Below are positions 52,340 to 62,254 of a DNA stretch of 64,000 bases, one piece after another; positions within the stretch are counted from its first letter, which is position 1; the number at the start of each line of letters is the position of its first letter. Below the pieces are notes generated by a model that made no database searches, was not told the origin of the DNA, and saw nothing but the letters and a program-made list of their open reading frames with translations. A program made the position numbers and the translations under genes. Source of the stretch: an uncultured Lachnobacterium sp. (GTDB lineage Bacteria > Bacillota > Clostridia > Lachnospirales > Lachnospiraceae); contig UQRC01000011.1 of the NCBI GenBank assembly GCA_900543445.1, positions 1-64,000 of the forward strand. Direction: 5' to 3'.

Positions 52340-54745
52340 ATGGGAAATTATACAGAGATGGAAATGGAGCAGAGAACGCCGCTTACCCGTGTGAAGGCGG
52401 ATCCGGGGATTGGACTTTCTGCGGAGCAGGTAAAGGAACGTTTTGCGTGTCATGCCGATAATTATAAAGTGGAATCATCAACAATGTCAGTTTCTGACAT
52501 TGTGAAATCAAATGTGTTTACCTATTTTAACCTTGTGTTTGCAATTATTGCGGTATTGTTGTCCATTGTCGGTGCGTGGCGCGATATGCTTTTCCTGCCG
52601 ATCATTATTGCCAATACGTGTATCGGTATCATTCAGGAGATTCATTCGAAGAAGGTACTGGATAAGCTTTCTATTTTGAATGCGCCACAGAGCGTGGTTA
52701 TTCGTGATGGGAAAAAGGCGAAGATTTCTGCAGATAAGCTGGTACTTGATGATGTCGTTGAGTTTACTGCCGGAAGCCAGATTCCTGCAGATGCTAAGGT
52801 AATTGACGGAGAACTTCAGGTTAATGAGTCACTGATCACGGGTGAGTCGGATGAGATTACAAAGAGAGCGGGCGACCAGCTGCTTTCCGGAAGTTTTGTC
52901 GTGTCCGGAAAGGCGTATGCGCGCCTCGAGAAAGTCGGCAAAGATTCTTATATTTCCAAACTGACATTACAGGCAACAAAAAGCAAAAAAGGCGAGCAGT
53001 CCGAGATGATCCGTTCCCTCGACTATCTGATCATGGTTATGGGAATTATTATCATTCCGATCGGGATCGCTTTGTTTGTGCAGTCTTTTATTTATAACGA
53101 GGGCACACTTCATGATAGCATTACCGGAATGGTTGCCGCCATCATCGGTATGATCCCGGAAGGACTGTATCTGTTATCCAGTGTTGCGATGGCGGTATCT
53201 TCCGTGCGTCTGGCGCAGAAGAAAGTATTGATCCATGATATGAAATGCATCGAGACACTGGCACGTGTCAATGTGCTGTGTGTGGATAAAACCGGAACAA
53301 TCACGGAACCGGGAATGCATGTGTATGAGGTCGAGCTGCTTGACGGTGTGGATGAAGATGCTACGACGAAGATTCTGGCGGATGTCGTACGTGCGCAGAA
53401 CAGGGATAACGCAACAATGGAAGCATTACAGGCACATTTTACGGAAAACGGTGGAATGCATGCAAAAGAAGTTTTTTCCTTTTCATCCGAGACCAAATTC
53501 TCCGGTGCAATCATGGAAGACGGAAAAAGTTATGTGATCGGAGCTCCGGAATTCGTGCTGCGCAGCCAGTTTGAAGAATATCAGGAGCAGATTGCAGAGT
53601 ACAGCAGTAAAGGTTACCGTGTGCTTGTGTTCGGAGAGTATGAGGGAACGTTGACCAAGAAACCTTTGACGGAACCGGTTGTCCCAATGGGATTTGTTAT
53701 GCTTGCCAATCCAATCCGAAAAGGTGCAAAGGAGACATTTACTTATTTCGCGGAAAATGAAGTGGAAATTAAGGTGATTTCCGGAGATAATCCGCTTACG
53801 GTATCGGTCATTGCAAAGGAGGCCGGAATCGCCAATGCAGAACGGTATGTGGATGCATCTGTTTTAAAGACAAAGAGCGATTATTATAATGCTGTCGAAG
53901 AATATACGGTATTCGGACGTGTGACTCCGAACCAGAAACGTATGCTGGTGCAGGCACTTAAGGCACATAAGAAAACCGTTGCAATGACCGGTGACGGTGT
54001 CAATGATGTATTGGCATTAAAAGATGCGGATTGCAGCGTGGCGATGGCATCCGGAAGTGATGCTGCTTCGAACGTATCGCAGCTGGTACTTCTTGATTCC
54101 GATTTCTCGCGTATGCCATCCGTTGTGGCAGAAGGGCGTCGCGTGGTTAACAATATTGAGCGGACGGCAGCACTATATATTGTAAAGAATATTTTCTCAA
54201 TGCTGCTTGCTGTTTTCTCAGTCATTCTGTTATTGGATTATCCTCTTGAGCCGACACAGGTTTCACTGATTAGTATGTTTACGATCGGAATTCCTTCGTT
54301 TATTCTGGCTTTGGAGCCGAATAAGAATCCTATCCGCGGTCATTTCCTGACGAATGTGCTGGTCAAGGCACTTCCGGCAGGACTGACGGATTTTATCGTG
54401 GTGAGCGGGCTGGTTATCTTCTGTAGAGAATTCTCGGTGGATCTGGATTGTCTGTCGACTTCCTGCACGATCCTCGTTGCCATTGTAGGGTTTATGATCC
54501 TGTATCGCATTGCAAAGCCGATGAACGTGGGACACATTATCATGATGATCGGTGTGATCGCCGGCTGGTTGTTCTGCATGCTTTTTGTCAGCAAATTCTT
54601 TGCAATCACGAGTATCTCGAAACAGTGCGCGATGCTGATGATCGTATTCGCGATCATTACGGAGCCGGCGCTGCGCTATCTGAGTGCTGCTGTCGAGTGG
54701 ATCTACGCGAAAATCAGTGGTATTCGCAGTTGCAAGGCAAGGTAG
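52340..54745 (+). CDS. Cation-translocating P-type ATPase (CtpE/YfgQ-like)
   Basis: 801 residues with AGGAAG upstream. Actuator motif ITGES, phosphorylation motif DKTGT with Asp316, and hinge GDGVND are present, with eight to ten membrane helices. The M4 motif IPEGL and the short N-terminus are like CtpE/Exp7-type ATPases, which are linked to calcium or magnesium; a heavy-metal CPx motif is absent. Full length. The true ion is uncertain. Confidence 0.9.
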   Translation: MGNYTEMEMEQRTPLTRVKADPGIGLSAEQVKERFACHADNYKVESSTMSVSDIVKSNVFTYFNLVFAIIAVLLSIVGAWRDMLFLPIIIANTCIGIIQEIHSKKVLDKLSILNAPQSVVIRDGKKAKISADKLVLDDVVEFTAGSQIPADAKVIDGELQVNESLITGESDEITKRAGDQLLSGSFVVSGKAYARLEKVGKDSYISKLTLQATKSKKGEQSEMIRSLDYLIMVMGIIIIPIGIALFVQSFIYNEGTLHDSITGMVAAIIGMIPEGLYLLSSVAMAVSSVRLAQKKVLIHDMKCIETLARVNVLCVDKTGTITEPGMHVYEVELLDGVDEDATTKILADVVRAQNRDNATMEALQAHFTENGGMHAKEVFSFSSETKFSGAIMEDGKSYVIGAPEFVLRSQFEEYQEQIAEYSSKGYRVLVFGEYEGTLTKKPLTEPVVPMGFVMLANPIRKGAKETFTYFAENEVEIKVISGDNPLTVSVIAKEAGIANAERYVDASVLKTKSDYYNAVEEYTVFGRVTPNQKRMLVQALKAHKKTVAMTGDGVNDVLALKDADCSVAMASGSDAASNVSQLVLLDSDFSRMPSVVAEGRRVVNNIERTAALYIVKNIFSMLLAVFSVILLLDYPLEPTQVSLISMFTIGIPSFILALEPNKNPIRGHFLTNVLVKALPAGLTDFIVVSGLVIFCREFSVDLDCLSTSCTILVAIVGFMILYRIAKPMNVGHIIMMIGVIAGWLFCMLFVSKFFAITSISKQCAMLMIVFAIITEPALRYLSAAVEWIYAKISGIRSCKAR

Positions 54746-54758
54746 AATCGACTATAAT
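54730..54758 (+). promoter_or_regulatory. Sigma-A promoter of the four-gene unknown operon
   Basis: TTGCAA at 54730-54735, 17-base spacer, TATAAT at 54753-54758. The box overlaps the end of the P-type ATPase gene, so the downstream operon can be expressed separately and in growing cells. Confidence 0.7.
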
Positions 54759-54790
54759 GGTGATATTCATTAGATAAAGTAGGTGCGGCT

Positions 54791-57700
54791 GTGCGTAAAC
54801 GAATCAGGCAGATAGCCAGAGGCAAGTTCGAATACGAGAAACCGTCGCTTTCACTCTCGGAAGAAGAATTAAGCATTCAGGTGATCGAGGGACAGGAGTA
54901 CACTGGTAATTTTACGATTACCAGCACAAACCATGTGCCGGCGCGCGGCGTGGTGTACTCTACGAGCCCGAGAATGGAGTGTCTGACTCCGCAGTTTGAA
55001 GGCGAAGAAGTACGGATTCGGTATCAATTTTATAGCAAGGGCCTGGTAGAAGGTCAGGAAGAGAAGGGTGACTTTGTGATTGTCTGCAATCAGAGTGTGT
55101 ACAGCCTTTCTTTTTGTGTGTCTGTAACGAAGCTGTACGCGGAGAGTTCAATCGGTCCGGTGCGCAATCTGTATGATTTTACCTGCCTTGCAAGAGATCA
55201 TTGGAGCGAAGCCTATCAGCTTTTTTATCATAAGAGTTTTGTCAATGTCATCAAGGCAAAGGAAGTCAAAGAGAATCTGATCTATCGGGGAATTCTCGGT
55301 GCGAAGCCTTCGCCGCAGAATATGGAAGAGTTCCTGATCGGAATCCGCAAGAAGAACAGGATCGGATTCACGCTGGATCAGTCGGAGTGTAGACTGGATC
55401 AGGTGGAGGAGACAATCCAGCAGTCTGTGGAAATCAGGAAGGATGAGTGGGGCTATCTGGAGCTTCATATCCGTACGGATGCGGATTTCATCCGGTTGTC
55501 GGATAAAAAGATTACGACAGAGGATTTCCTGGGAAGCGCTTATACGCTTAAGTATCTGATCGACTATGACAAGATGCATGCGGGCAACAATTATGCACGT
55601 ATTACAGTGACTTCCATCTATGAGACACATGAGCTGGAAATCTATGCGTACAAGGGAACGAAAACGGAAGAAAAGAAGCAATCCATTCGTGCAGAAATTA
55701 AAGAGTGCAAAGCCGGTATCATGGAATTGTATCAGGCATACCGTCTGAAGAAGATCGTGACCGGAGTGTGGGCGAATGAGACGGTTGAAATCTTAAATCA
55801 TCTGCATGCGATCATACCGGATGAGCCGATGTATGTGCTCATGAAGGCGCAGGCTTTGGTAATCAACAGGCAGAGGCAGGAGGCAGAATGGATCCTGGAT
55901 GCGTTCAAGCGAGACTGGGCGGACCGTCATGCACCGGAGTGGGGCTATTATCTGTACATTATGACACTGATGGAGAGGGAACCTTCTTATGTGGATCGAA
56001 TGACGCATGAGATTGAGGTGATTTTCCATGAAAATCCGGATTCTGCATTACTTTTCTGGGTATTATCCTTCCTGGAAGAAGATTATTACAACAACAGTGC
56101 ACATAAGCTCAAAGCGATCGAACATTGGGTGATGGACGGTTGTGCATCGCCGTATCTGTACATCGAAGCTTACTATCTGATCTGGCAGGATCCATATCTG
56201 CTTACGAAGCTTGGCAGTTTTGAAATCCGTATTCTGCGTTGGGCAATCCGCCATCAGGCGTTAAATCCGGATCTTGCCGCACAAATTTTTGCTGTGGCGC
56301 AGCCGAATGCCGGATTTGATGAGACCGTCTATCAATTACTCTGCGCAGCATATGAAATCGATCCAAGACCGGAAAATGTCGGTTTCATATGCAGTTATCT
56401 GATCCGTGCACAGAAGTTTGATGTGCGTTATCACAACTGGTTTGAGATGGGAATCGAACTGGAACTGCGCATTACGAGTCTGTATGAGGCGTATCTGTTG
56501 TCTTTGGATGAGCGTGCGATCGGACATGTACCGAAGATCATCCAGATGTATTTCCAGTATGACAGCAATCTGCCGTACCGCAAGATGGCAATCCTTTACA
56601 ATAACATTATCGCATCCCGCAAATCGGATCCGGAGACTTACGCAAAGTATCAGCGGACGATGGGGCATTTTGCAATGGAACAGGTTGAACAGGAGCATAT
56701 GGATGATAATCTGGCGGTGCTCTATGAGGATATGCTGGATCTTGGACTGGTCAATGAGGAACTGGCGCATTGTCTTGCTCGTATTCTGTTTACACGCAAG
56801 CTGATCGTGTTTGATCAGAAGATGGTTCGGGCAATTATCTATCAGAAGCAGCTGAAGGAGCCGCAGATCGTTCCGATCGTGGAGCAGGCTGCGTATTTCC
56901 AGCTGTATTCGGATCAGTATGTGATATTGTTCGAGGATGAGAAGGGGCGGCGATACGTCAGCAGTGTTTCCTATCGCCTGGAGAATCTGATGAAGACAGA
57001 GAATTATCTGGACAAATGTATGCCACTTGCGCCGGATGAACTGCCTTACATTATCTCTTATTTTGAGAAAAAGCCAAATTACCTGACGTATGGTAATGAG
57101 GATGAAAAATATTTTACGAGAATTTTGTTCGCAAAGGAATTAGATGCCACGTATCAGGCGGATATGGCACAGGAAATTCTGCGGTACTACCAGACGAAGG
57201 AGCCACAGGCTTTTGTGACGGATTATCTGAAGCAGGCAAATTACGAGACGATGCCACAGGCGGTACGTCAGTATATGATGGAGATGCTTGTGGAGAACCG
57301 CATGTATGATCAGGCATATTCCTGCATGGAACTTTACGGAATGGATCAGTTTGGTATGGCGGCCAAGGTGACACTTGCAAGCTATAAGATCCGTCAGCTT
57401 GCAGAGGAAGAGGAAGCGGATGAGAAGGTGCTGCTTCTTGCTGCCAATACTTTTGCAAACAAGAAATATAATGACTCGATCCTGGATTATCTGTGTCGGT
57501 TCTATAATGGTCCGTCGCAGATGATGCTAAGACTCTGGAGAGCAGCGAGAGAGTTTGAGATACCGACCTTTGAACTGGAGGAGAGGATTCTTGTGCAGAT
57601 GTTATATGCGCAGGAGGATCTGACGACGGTTGAAAATGTGTTTGCCCACTATTATGAGGGAGACGGAAGAGATCTTGTCATACTTGCTTATATCAGCGCG

Positions 57701-58342
57701 CGCGCACATGCTTATTTTGTGCAGGATACGCCGCTTAGTGAGGATGCACTGCTTGTCATCACAGATCGTTATGAGCATCATATGGAGTTAAATGATGCCT
57801 GTTGTCTGGCACTTTTGAAGTCACTTGCACAGGTGAGCCAGCCGGACGAAAAGCAGTATGAGATGGAAGATGCACTGCTCGCAGAATATACGTGCCGGAA
57901 TATGAACTTCGCCTTTTACAAGAAGTTAGATAAGAGGCTTGTGCACAAGTATCATCTCTATGACAAAGTCTTTCTGGAATACCGTACCAACCCGAAGAAG
58001 CATGTGGTGCTTCATTACAGCAGGGATGAGGACGGAGAGAATTTTGTGAAGGAAGATATGCCGGATGTGTATGACGGTATCTTTGTGAAGCAGTTCGTTT
58101 TGTTTTTCGGAGAGATGGTGCAGTACTATATTACGGAAGAGTACGGTAATCAGGTGGAGGTAACGCAGTCGAGCCGGCTCACAAGCACGGATGTGTACTC
58201 GCAGAAGGATGAGAGCCGGTATCATCTGCTGAATGAGATGCTGATGTCGGAGACGTTGCAGGACGAGAAATCGCTCTACCATAATATGAAACAGTATGCC
58301 GGATTTGATGAGGTTACAAAGAAAGTATTCAAGCTTATATAA
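54791..58342 (+). CDS. Giant helical-repeat protein, DUF5717-like
   Basis: 1183 residues from GTG 54791 (TAGGTG upstream). An N-terminal beta-rich domain (about 18-115), with alternating hydrophobic strands like an Ig or DUF-type sandwich, is followed by nearly a thousand residues of helical pairs with a TPR-like pattern of aromatic and small residues, and a compact C-terminal domain (about 1075-1183). No signal peptide, membrane helix or catalytic motif. It fits the DUF5717 family known to me from Lachnospiraceae; function unknown. First gene of the operon, 12 bases before the Hsp70-like gene. Confidence 0.8.
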   Translation: MRKRIRQIARGKFEYEKPSLSLSEEELSIQVIEGQEYTGNFTITSTNHVPARGVVYSTSPRMECLTPQFEGEEVRIRYQFYSKGLVEGQEEKGDFVIVCNQSVYSLSFCVSVTKLYAESSIGPVRNLYDFTCLARDHWSEAYQLFYHKSFVNVIKAKEVKENLIYRGILGAKPSPQNMEEFLIGIRKKNRIGFTLDQSECRLDQVEETIQQSVEIRKDEWGYLELHIRTDADFIRLSDKKITTEDFLGSAYTLKYLIDYDKMHAGNNYARITVTSIYETHELEIYAYKGTKTEEKKQSIRAEIKECKAGIMELYQAYRLKKIVTGVWANETVEILNHLHAIIPDEPMYVLMKAQALVINRQRQEAEWILDAFKRDWADRHAPEWGYYLYIMTLMEREPSYVDRMTHEIEVIFHENPDSALLFWVLSFLEEDYYNNSAHKLKAIEHWVMDGCASPYLYIEAYYLIWQDPYLLTKLGSFEIRILRWAIRHQALNPDLAAQIFAVAQPNAGFDETVYQLLCAAYEIDPRPENVGFICSYLIRAQKFDVRYHNWFEMGIELELRITSLYEAYLLSLDERAIGHVPKIIQMYFQYDSNLPYRKMAILYNNIIASRKSDPETYAKYQRTMGHFAMEQVEQEHMDDNLAVLYEDMLDLGLVNEELAHCLARILFTRKLIVFDQKMVRAIIYQKQLKEPQIVPIVEQAAYFQLYSDQYVILFEDEKGRRYVSSVSYRLENLMKTENYLDKCMPLAPDELPYIISYFEKKPNYLTYGNEDEKYFTRILFAKELDATYQADMAQEILRYYQTKEPQAFVTDYLKQANYETMPQAVRQYMMEMLVENRMYDQAYSCMELYGMDQFGMAAKVTLASYKIRQLAEEEEADEKVLLLAANTFANKKYNDSILDYLCRFYNGPSQMMLRLWRAAREFEIPTFELEERILVQMLYAQEDLTTVENVFAHYYEGDGRDLVILAYISARAHAYFVQDTPLSEDALLVITDRYEHHMELNDACCLALLKSLAQVSQPDEKQYEMEDALLAEYTCRNMNFAFYKKLDKRLVHKYHLYDKVFLEYRTNPKKHVVLHYSRDEDGENFVKEDMPDVYDGIFVKQFVLFFGEMVQYYITEEYGNQVEVTQSSRLTSTDVYSQKDESRYHLLNEMLMSETLQDEKSLYHNMKQYAGFDEVTKKVFKLI

Positions 58343-58354
58343 AGAGGAATGACG

Positions 58355-59578
58355 ATGGAGAATCCATATTATCTTGGCATCGATCTCAGTGATTCGTATG
58401 CCATGGTAAGCTTTTATGAACTGAATATGAGTGAGCCGGAGACGGTGAGCCTGATCGCCGGAAGCGAAAATTACCATATCCCGACGCTGCTTGCGCGACG
58501 CAAGAATGTCGGTATGTGGTATTACGGAGACGAGGCGCAGAAGATGGCGAAGACCAGCGAGGTCATCTGTGTGGATTCCCTGCTGCGGCGTGCGGTCGCA
58601 GGCGAGGTGATCGGTGTTGGAGGCGAGAATTACGAAGCGGTTGATCTACTCGCGTTATTCTTGAAAAAAGTGATGGAGCTTCCTCTTAAGCTTGGCAATG
58701 GGCGGAGTGTGAAGAGGCTGACCATTACGGTGGATCGTTTGACGAGAGAGAATATGGAAGTGTTCTGGAAGGTGGCAAGTCGTCTGGAATTGACGGCGGA
58801 TCGTTTTATGGTCGTGGATCACAAGGAAAGCTTCTACTATTTTTCGCTGAGTCAGCAGGAATCCTTATGGCTGCATGATGTGTTTTTGTTTTCCTGCGAG
58901 GAGAGCAGTCTGTATTCCTATGATCTAAGACGCGATATGCGCACGACACCGCAGGTGGTATCGATTCATGAGTCTTCCCGGTATACGCTTCGGGGAGACA
59001 GGGACAGTGCGTTTTCCGATATTATGAACAAGGCGTTTGAAAACCGGATCATCTCTACGGTTTATCTGGTTGGAGACGGATTTGATGGTGGCTGGATGAA
59101 GAATTCGCTCAACACGATGTGCCGCGGGCGCAGGGCGTTCATGGGAAAGAATCTCTTTTCCAAGGGGGCATGTTATGCGGCAGCCGTGCGGGATACGGAA
59201 GACTGGCCATATATCTACATGGGCGAGAATGAGATGAAGTTCAATCTGAGTCTTAAGGTGAAGGACAAAGGCAAGGTCGCATTTTTTAATCTGATCAGTG
59301 CCGGAAGAAACTGGTTTGAGACGAAGGGAGAATGTGAAGTGATCCTGTCCGGAAGTCCGGAGATTGATTTCTGGAAGCAGCTGCCGAACAGTAGAGAGGC
59401 GAAGATCGAGACACTCGAACTTACCGATCTTGCCCGCAGACCGGATCGCACGACGAGAGTGCGCATTGTGGCGACACCGATTGCGGATGATAAGATTGCG
59501 ATCGAGATCAGGGATCTCGGATTCGGTGAATTTTTCAGGGGAACCGATAAGGTCTGGAAATATACGATGGTTATGTAG
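58355..59578 (+). CDS. Degenerate Hsp70/actin-like protein, DUF5716-like
   Basis: 407 residues from ATG 58355, which is better spaced from AAAGAGG than ATG 58349. The first strand YYLGIDLSDSYAMVSFY resembles the Hsp70 phosphate-1 loop, VYLVGDGFDGGWMKNSL the adenosine motif, and KGACYAA the following helix. The phosphate-2 loop is not conserved (VFLFSCEESSLYSYDL, no DxGGGT), so ATP hydrolysis may be lost. A C-terminal beta domain (about 295-405) follows, as in Hsp70. A chaperone or scaffold for the neighbouring proteins is possible; this is inference. Confidence 0.78.
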   Translation: MENPYYLGIDLSDSYAMVSFYELNMSEPETVSLIAGSENYHIPTLLARRKNVGMWYYGDEAQKMAKTSEVICVDSLLRRAVAGEVIGVGGENYEAVDLLALFLKKVMELPLKLGNGRSVKRLTITVDRLTRENMEVFWKVASRLELTADRFMVVDHKESFYYFSLSQQESLWLHDVFLFSCEESSLYSYDLRRDMRTTPQVVSIHESSRYTLRGDRDSAFSDIMNKAFENRIISTVYLVGDGFDGGWMKNSLNTMCRGRRAFMGKNLFSKGACYAAAVRDTEDWPYIYMGENEMKFNLSLKVKDKGKVAFFNLISAGRNWFETKGECEVILSGSPEIDFWKQLPNSREAKIETLELTDLARRPDRTTRVRIVATPIADDKIAIEIRDLGFGEFFRGTDKVWKYTMVM

Positions 59579-59586
59579 AGGTTGTT

Positions 59587-60426
59587 ATGGGTGAGTTATT
59601 ATATTGTCATGAACCGATCGCGGCACTTCCTTACTATGTGGAAGGGATAGGGATGAATCTCTATTCCATGGAGGAATTGTGTTATTACATTATGGAGAAC
59701 ACATTCCTTCTGGACAATTCTTTTATGAGTGAGGAATTGTGTACATGGGTCGAAAAACAGATGGGACTCTATAAGTTAGCGGAACAGCTGCGTGATATTA
59801 TGCGCGGGAAGGGACTGCTTTCCGATTTTGTGCTGGCGATCCTGGAACAGAACGGTTACTGCACGATGAAAGAGATGCAACAGATTGTACTGACCATCCG
59901 GCAGATGGAGGAGAAATCGGACTTCGAATGCAATAAGATCCGTGCGGACCAGTTGATGGAAAAGGAAAAGTATCTGGCGGGAATCTACGAATACAAGAGA
60001 CTTTTAGATTCTCCGGATGCGAAGGAGGCTTCGGCTCTGCTTCGAGGCAATATCTGGCATAATCTGGGAACCGCATATGCAAGGCTTTTTCTGTTCGAGG
60101 AGGCTGCAAAGTGCTACGAAGAGGCTTACCGGTTAAATGAGTCGAGAGAGTCGCTTCGGGAATGTCTGCTCTGCTTCCGGTGTATGCATGATGAGACGGG
60201 CTTTATGCGTAAGGCGATGGAACACAATATTGACGACATGGGGATGCAGGAAATCAAAAATGAGCTTTCCCTTGCAAGTAAGTCGGAAGCGCTTTTGCAG
60301 TTTGAGGAGCAGCTTGAGAAACTGGCGGAGGCAAAAGAGGGAACAGAAAAGACGCTGGCAAAGAATGAAATCAGTGATATTATTTTCCGGTGGAAGGAAG
60401 AATACCGCAGAAGCTGCAGAGTATAG
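59587..60426 (+). CDS. TPR-like helical protein of the unknown operon
   Basis: 279 residues, all helical by composition, starting 8 bases after the Hsp70-like gene. One clear TPR-like unit (about 155-190: GNIWHNLGTAYARLFLFEEA then CYEEAYRL) and a charged C-terminal helix rich in Glu and Lys. The N-terminus (YSMEELCYYIMENTFLL) is conserved-looking. It probably mediates protein contacts with the other operon products. No named family recognised. Confidence 0.75.
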   Translation: MGELLYCHEPIAALPYYVEGIGMNLYSMEELCYYIMENTFLLDNSFMSEELCTWVEKQMGLYKLAEQLRDIMRGKGLLSDFVLAILEQNGYCTMKEMQQIVLTIRQMEEKSDFECNKIRADQLMEKEKYLAGIYEYKRLLDSPDAKEASALLRGNIWHNLGTAYARLFLFEEAAKCYEEAYRLNESRESLRECLLCFRCMHDETGFMRKAMEHNIDDMGMQEIKNELSLASKSEALLQFEEQLEKLAEAKEGTEKTLAKNEISDIIFRWKEEYRRSCRV

Positions 60427-60432
60427 GTGAGT

Positions 60433-61626
60433 ATGTTTTTATCAAAAATATTTGGCAGAAGAAAAGAAAAATATGATGCGCAGGATTATGATCAGAGCGA
60501 GTATGCCAAGCTGCAGACCGAGAGTATTGTAGAAGAATTAAATCTCTCGGATGAAGCGCAGGCAAAGCGTTATGTCATTGATCTGTGCGAGCAGATGATC
60601 GCAGCTTCAAGAGAACTTGAGGATGCGCGCAGTGAGTATGACCTGGTCACGTATTATCTGACGGATATTCAGATCATTGAGGAATTGACGGAGGCGGAAC
60701 GTGCACCGATCCTTGATTGTGCGATGCATGTCGCAAAGCTTGATAGGGAGCGTAATGAGTTTCTGAAGACGAAGCGAAAGCTTACCGAGACGCAGTTTGC
60801 ACAGATGCAGGAGGAAGAGGATCATCTTCCGGGAATTATCAGGCGCCTCAGGGACAATGAGCGCTATATGGATGCGGTCAAAAAGGATCTCACATACTTG
60901 GAGGGACAGAAGCTTCAGTGGGCGATTCTAAGAAATGAATCCGTGCAGGCACAGAAGAATTTAGGCAGGGCTGCCAGATATCTGCTCGTTCTTACGGCAA
61001 CGGTGTTTGCGATGATTCTGGCAGGTGCATGGTATTTTCAGTTTGACAGTGCGCTGCCACTTACCATTGCTGCTTTTGTTGCAGTGCTTGCCGGAACCTA
61101 TGTACTGGTACGGTATCAGGACGCTGCAAAGGATATCCGCAGGGCAGACGTGAACCGGAATCATGCGATCTCTCTTGAAAATCATGTGAAGATCAAGTTT
61201 GTGAATATTAAAAATGCGGTGGATTACACCTGTGAGAAATATCATGCACGCAATTCGCAGGAACTGGAGTATGTGTTTGAACAGTATCAGGATGAAGCGC
61301 GTGAGAAAGAAAAATTCCGCAAGACGAGCGATGATCTGGATTACTATTCCAAGTCGCTGGTGCAGTATCTGACACGGCTTCGCATGTATGATGCCCGTGT
61401 GTGGATCAACCATGCCAATGCGATTGTGGACAGCAGAGAGATGGTGGAACTGAAGCACAATCTGATCGAGCGCCGGCAGAAGCTGCGCGCCCGCATGGAG
61501 TATCAGATTCAGATAATCTCTGATATGAAGAAGGAAGCGAGAAGAAACATTGACCGCATCGGTAACTGCGGTCCGCAGATTGAGTCGATCATCCGCAAAA
61601 TTGAATCCATCAATCCAGCATTATAG
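60433..61626 (+). CDS. Coiled-coil membrane protein of the unknown operon
   Basis: 397 residues from ATG 60433 (AGGTGAG upstream; the GTG at 60427 is less well spaced). A cytoplasmic coiled coil (about 55-170) leads to two membrane helices near 178-198 and 203-222, then a second long coiled coil (about 225-395). Both ends would face the same side. It is the only membrane protein of the operon and could anchor the giant and Hsp70-like partners. No family recognised. Confidence 0.78.
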   Translation: MFLSKIFGRRKEKYDAQDYDQSEYAKLQTESIVEELNLSDEAQAKRYVIDLCEQMIAASRELEDARSEYDLVTYYLTDIQIIEELTEAERAPILDCAMHVAKLDRERNEFLKTKRKLTETQFAQMQEEEDHLPGIIRRLRDNERYMDAVKKDLTYLEGQKLQWAILRNESVQAQKNLGRAARYLLVLTATVFAMILAGAWYFQFDSALPLTIAAFVAVLAGTYVLVRYQDAAKDIRRADVNRNHAISLENHVKIKFVNIKNAVDYTCEKYHARNSQELEYVFEQYQDEAREKEKFRKTSDDLDYYSKSLVQYLTRLRMYDARVWINHANAIVDSREMVELKHNLIERRQKLRARMEYQIQIISDMKKEARRNIDRIGNCGPQIESIIRKIESINPAL

Positions 61627-61628
61627 AG

Positions 61629-61655
61629 GAACCGGCGTTGTCCGGTTCTTTTGTT
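61629..61655 (+). terminator. Rho-independent terminator ending the unknown operon
   Basis: GAACCGG pairs with CCGGTTC around CGTTGT and is followed by TTTTGTTTT. Confidence 0.88.
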
Positions 61656-61686
61656 TTGCGAAAAAGTTCCCTTTTTGCCATATTCT

Positions 61687-61695
61687 CATATGATA
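61687..61695 (+). promoter_or_regulatory. Candidate sporulation-sigma -10 box of cotJABC
   Basis: CATATGATA matches the CATAnnnTA pattern of sigma-E/sigma-K -10 boxes; no convincing -35 is seen, so this is weak. Confidence 0.3.
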
Positions 61696-61727
61696 TAAGG
61701 AAAATTATTTTAGGAAGTCTTAAGAAT

Positions 61728-61979
61728 ATGGATTTTATGAATCAGACGAATCAAATGGATCATACACATCCTATGAGTCCGTGTATGCCGCATTCCCCGT
61801 CCGCGGATCAAAAGGAAGAATGCAGCTGGCAGACACCGGGCATGGCTTATGTTCCGTGGCAGAATTTTACAAAGGTGTATGATCCTAAGAAGGCTTTGCA
61901 GTCCGGAACGATTTTTCCGGAACTCGACAAACCATTTACCGGAAAATGCATGATGCGACAGGGAGGGCGATGCAGATGA
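61728..61979 (+). CDS. cotJA: Spore coat-associated protein CotJA
   Basis: 83 residues from ATG 61728 with TAGGAAG upstream; an in-frame start 90 bases earlier overlaps the terminator. The family core MAYVPWQNF, VYDPKKALQSGTIFPELDKPF is unmistakable; the N-terminus is Met/His/Gln-rich. Inner coat protein that assembles with CotJC. The stop overlaps the cotJB start. Confidence 0.93.
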   Translation: MDFMNQTNQMDHTHPMSPCMPHSPSADQKEECSWQTPGMAYVPWQNFTKVYDPKKALQSGTIFPELDKPFTGKCMMRQGGRCR

Positions 61980-62251
61980 ACAGAGCAGGAAGCATGCAGC
62001 CGATGAATCAAAAGGAACTCTACGAATGGATTGCAACACTCGGGTTCTGTGCGGTGGATATGATGCTCTACCTTGATACGCATCCGGATGATGAGGCAGC
62101 ATTGGATTATTTTAATCAGTGTACGCAGCTGTATCGAAATGCGAAGATGGCATATGAAAAGCAGTACGGTCCACTGAATGCGTTTGGGGAGAGTAATGCT
62201 GACGAATGGAACTGGAACGAAGGTCCGATGCCTTGGGAAGGGGGAAGATGA
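61976..62251 (+). CDS. cotJB: Spore coat protein CotJB
   Basis: 91 residues from ATG 61976, overlapping the cotJA stop as ATGA, with GGGAGG at suitable spacing. Typical segments: ELYEWIATLGFCAVDMMLYL and a Trp-rich end. Forms part of the CotJ inner coat layer. Confidence 0.92.
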   Translation: MNRAGSMQPMNQKELYEWIATLGFCAVDMMLYLDTHPDDEAALDYFNQCTQLYRNAKMAYEKQYGPLNAFGESNADEWNWNEGPMPWEGGR

Positions 62252-62254
62252 TCT

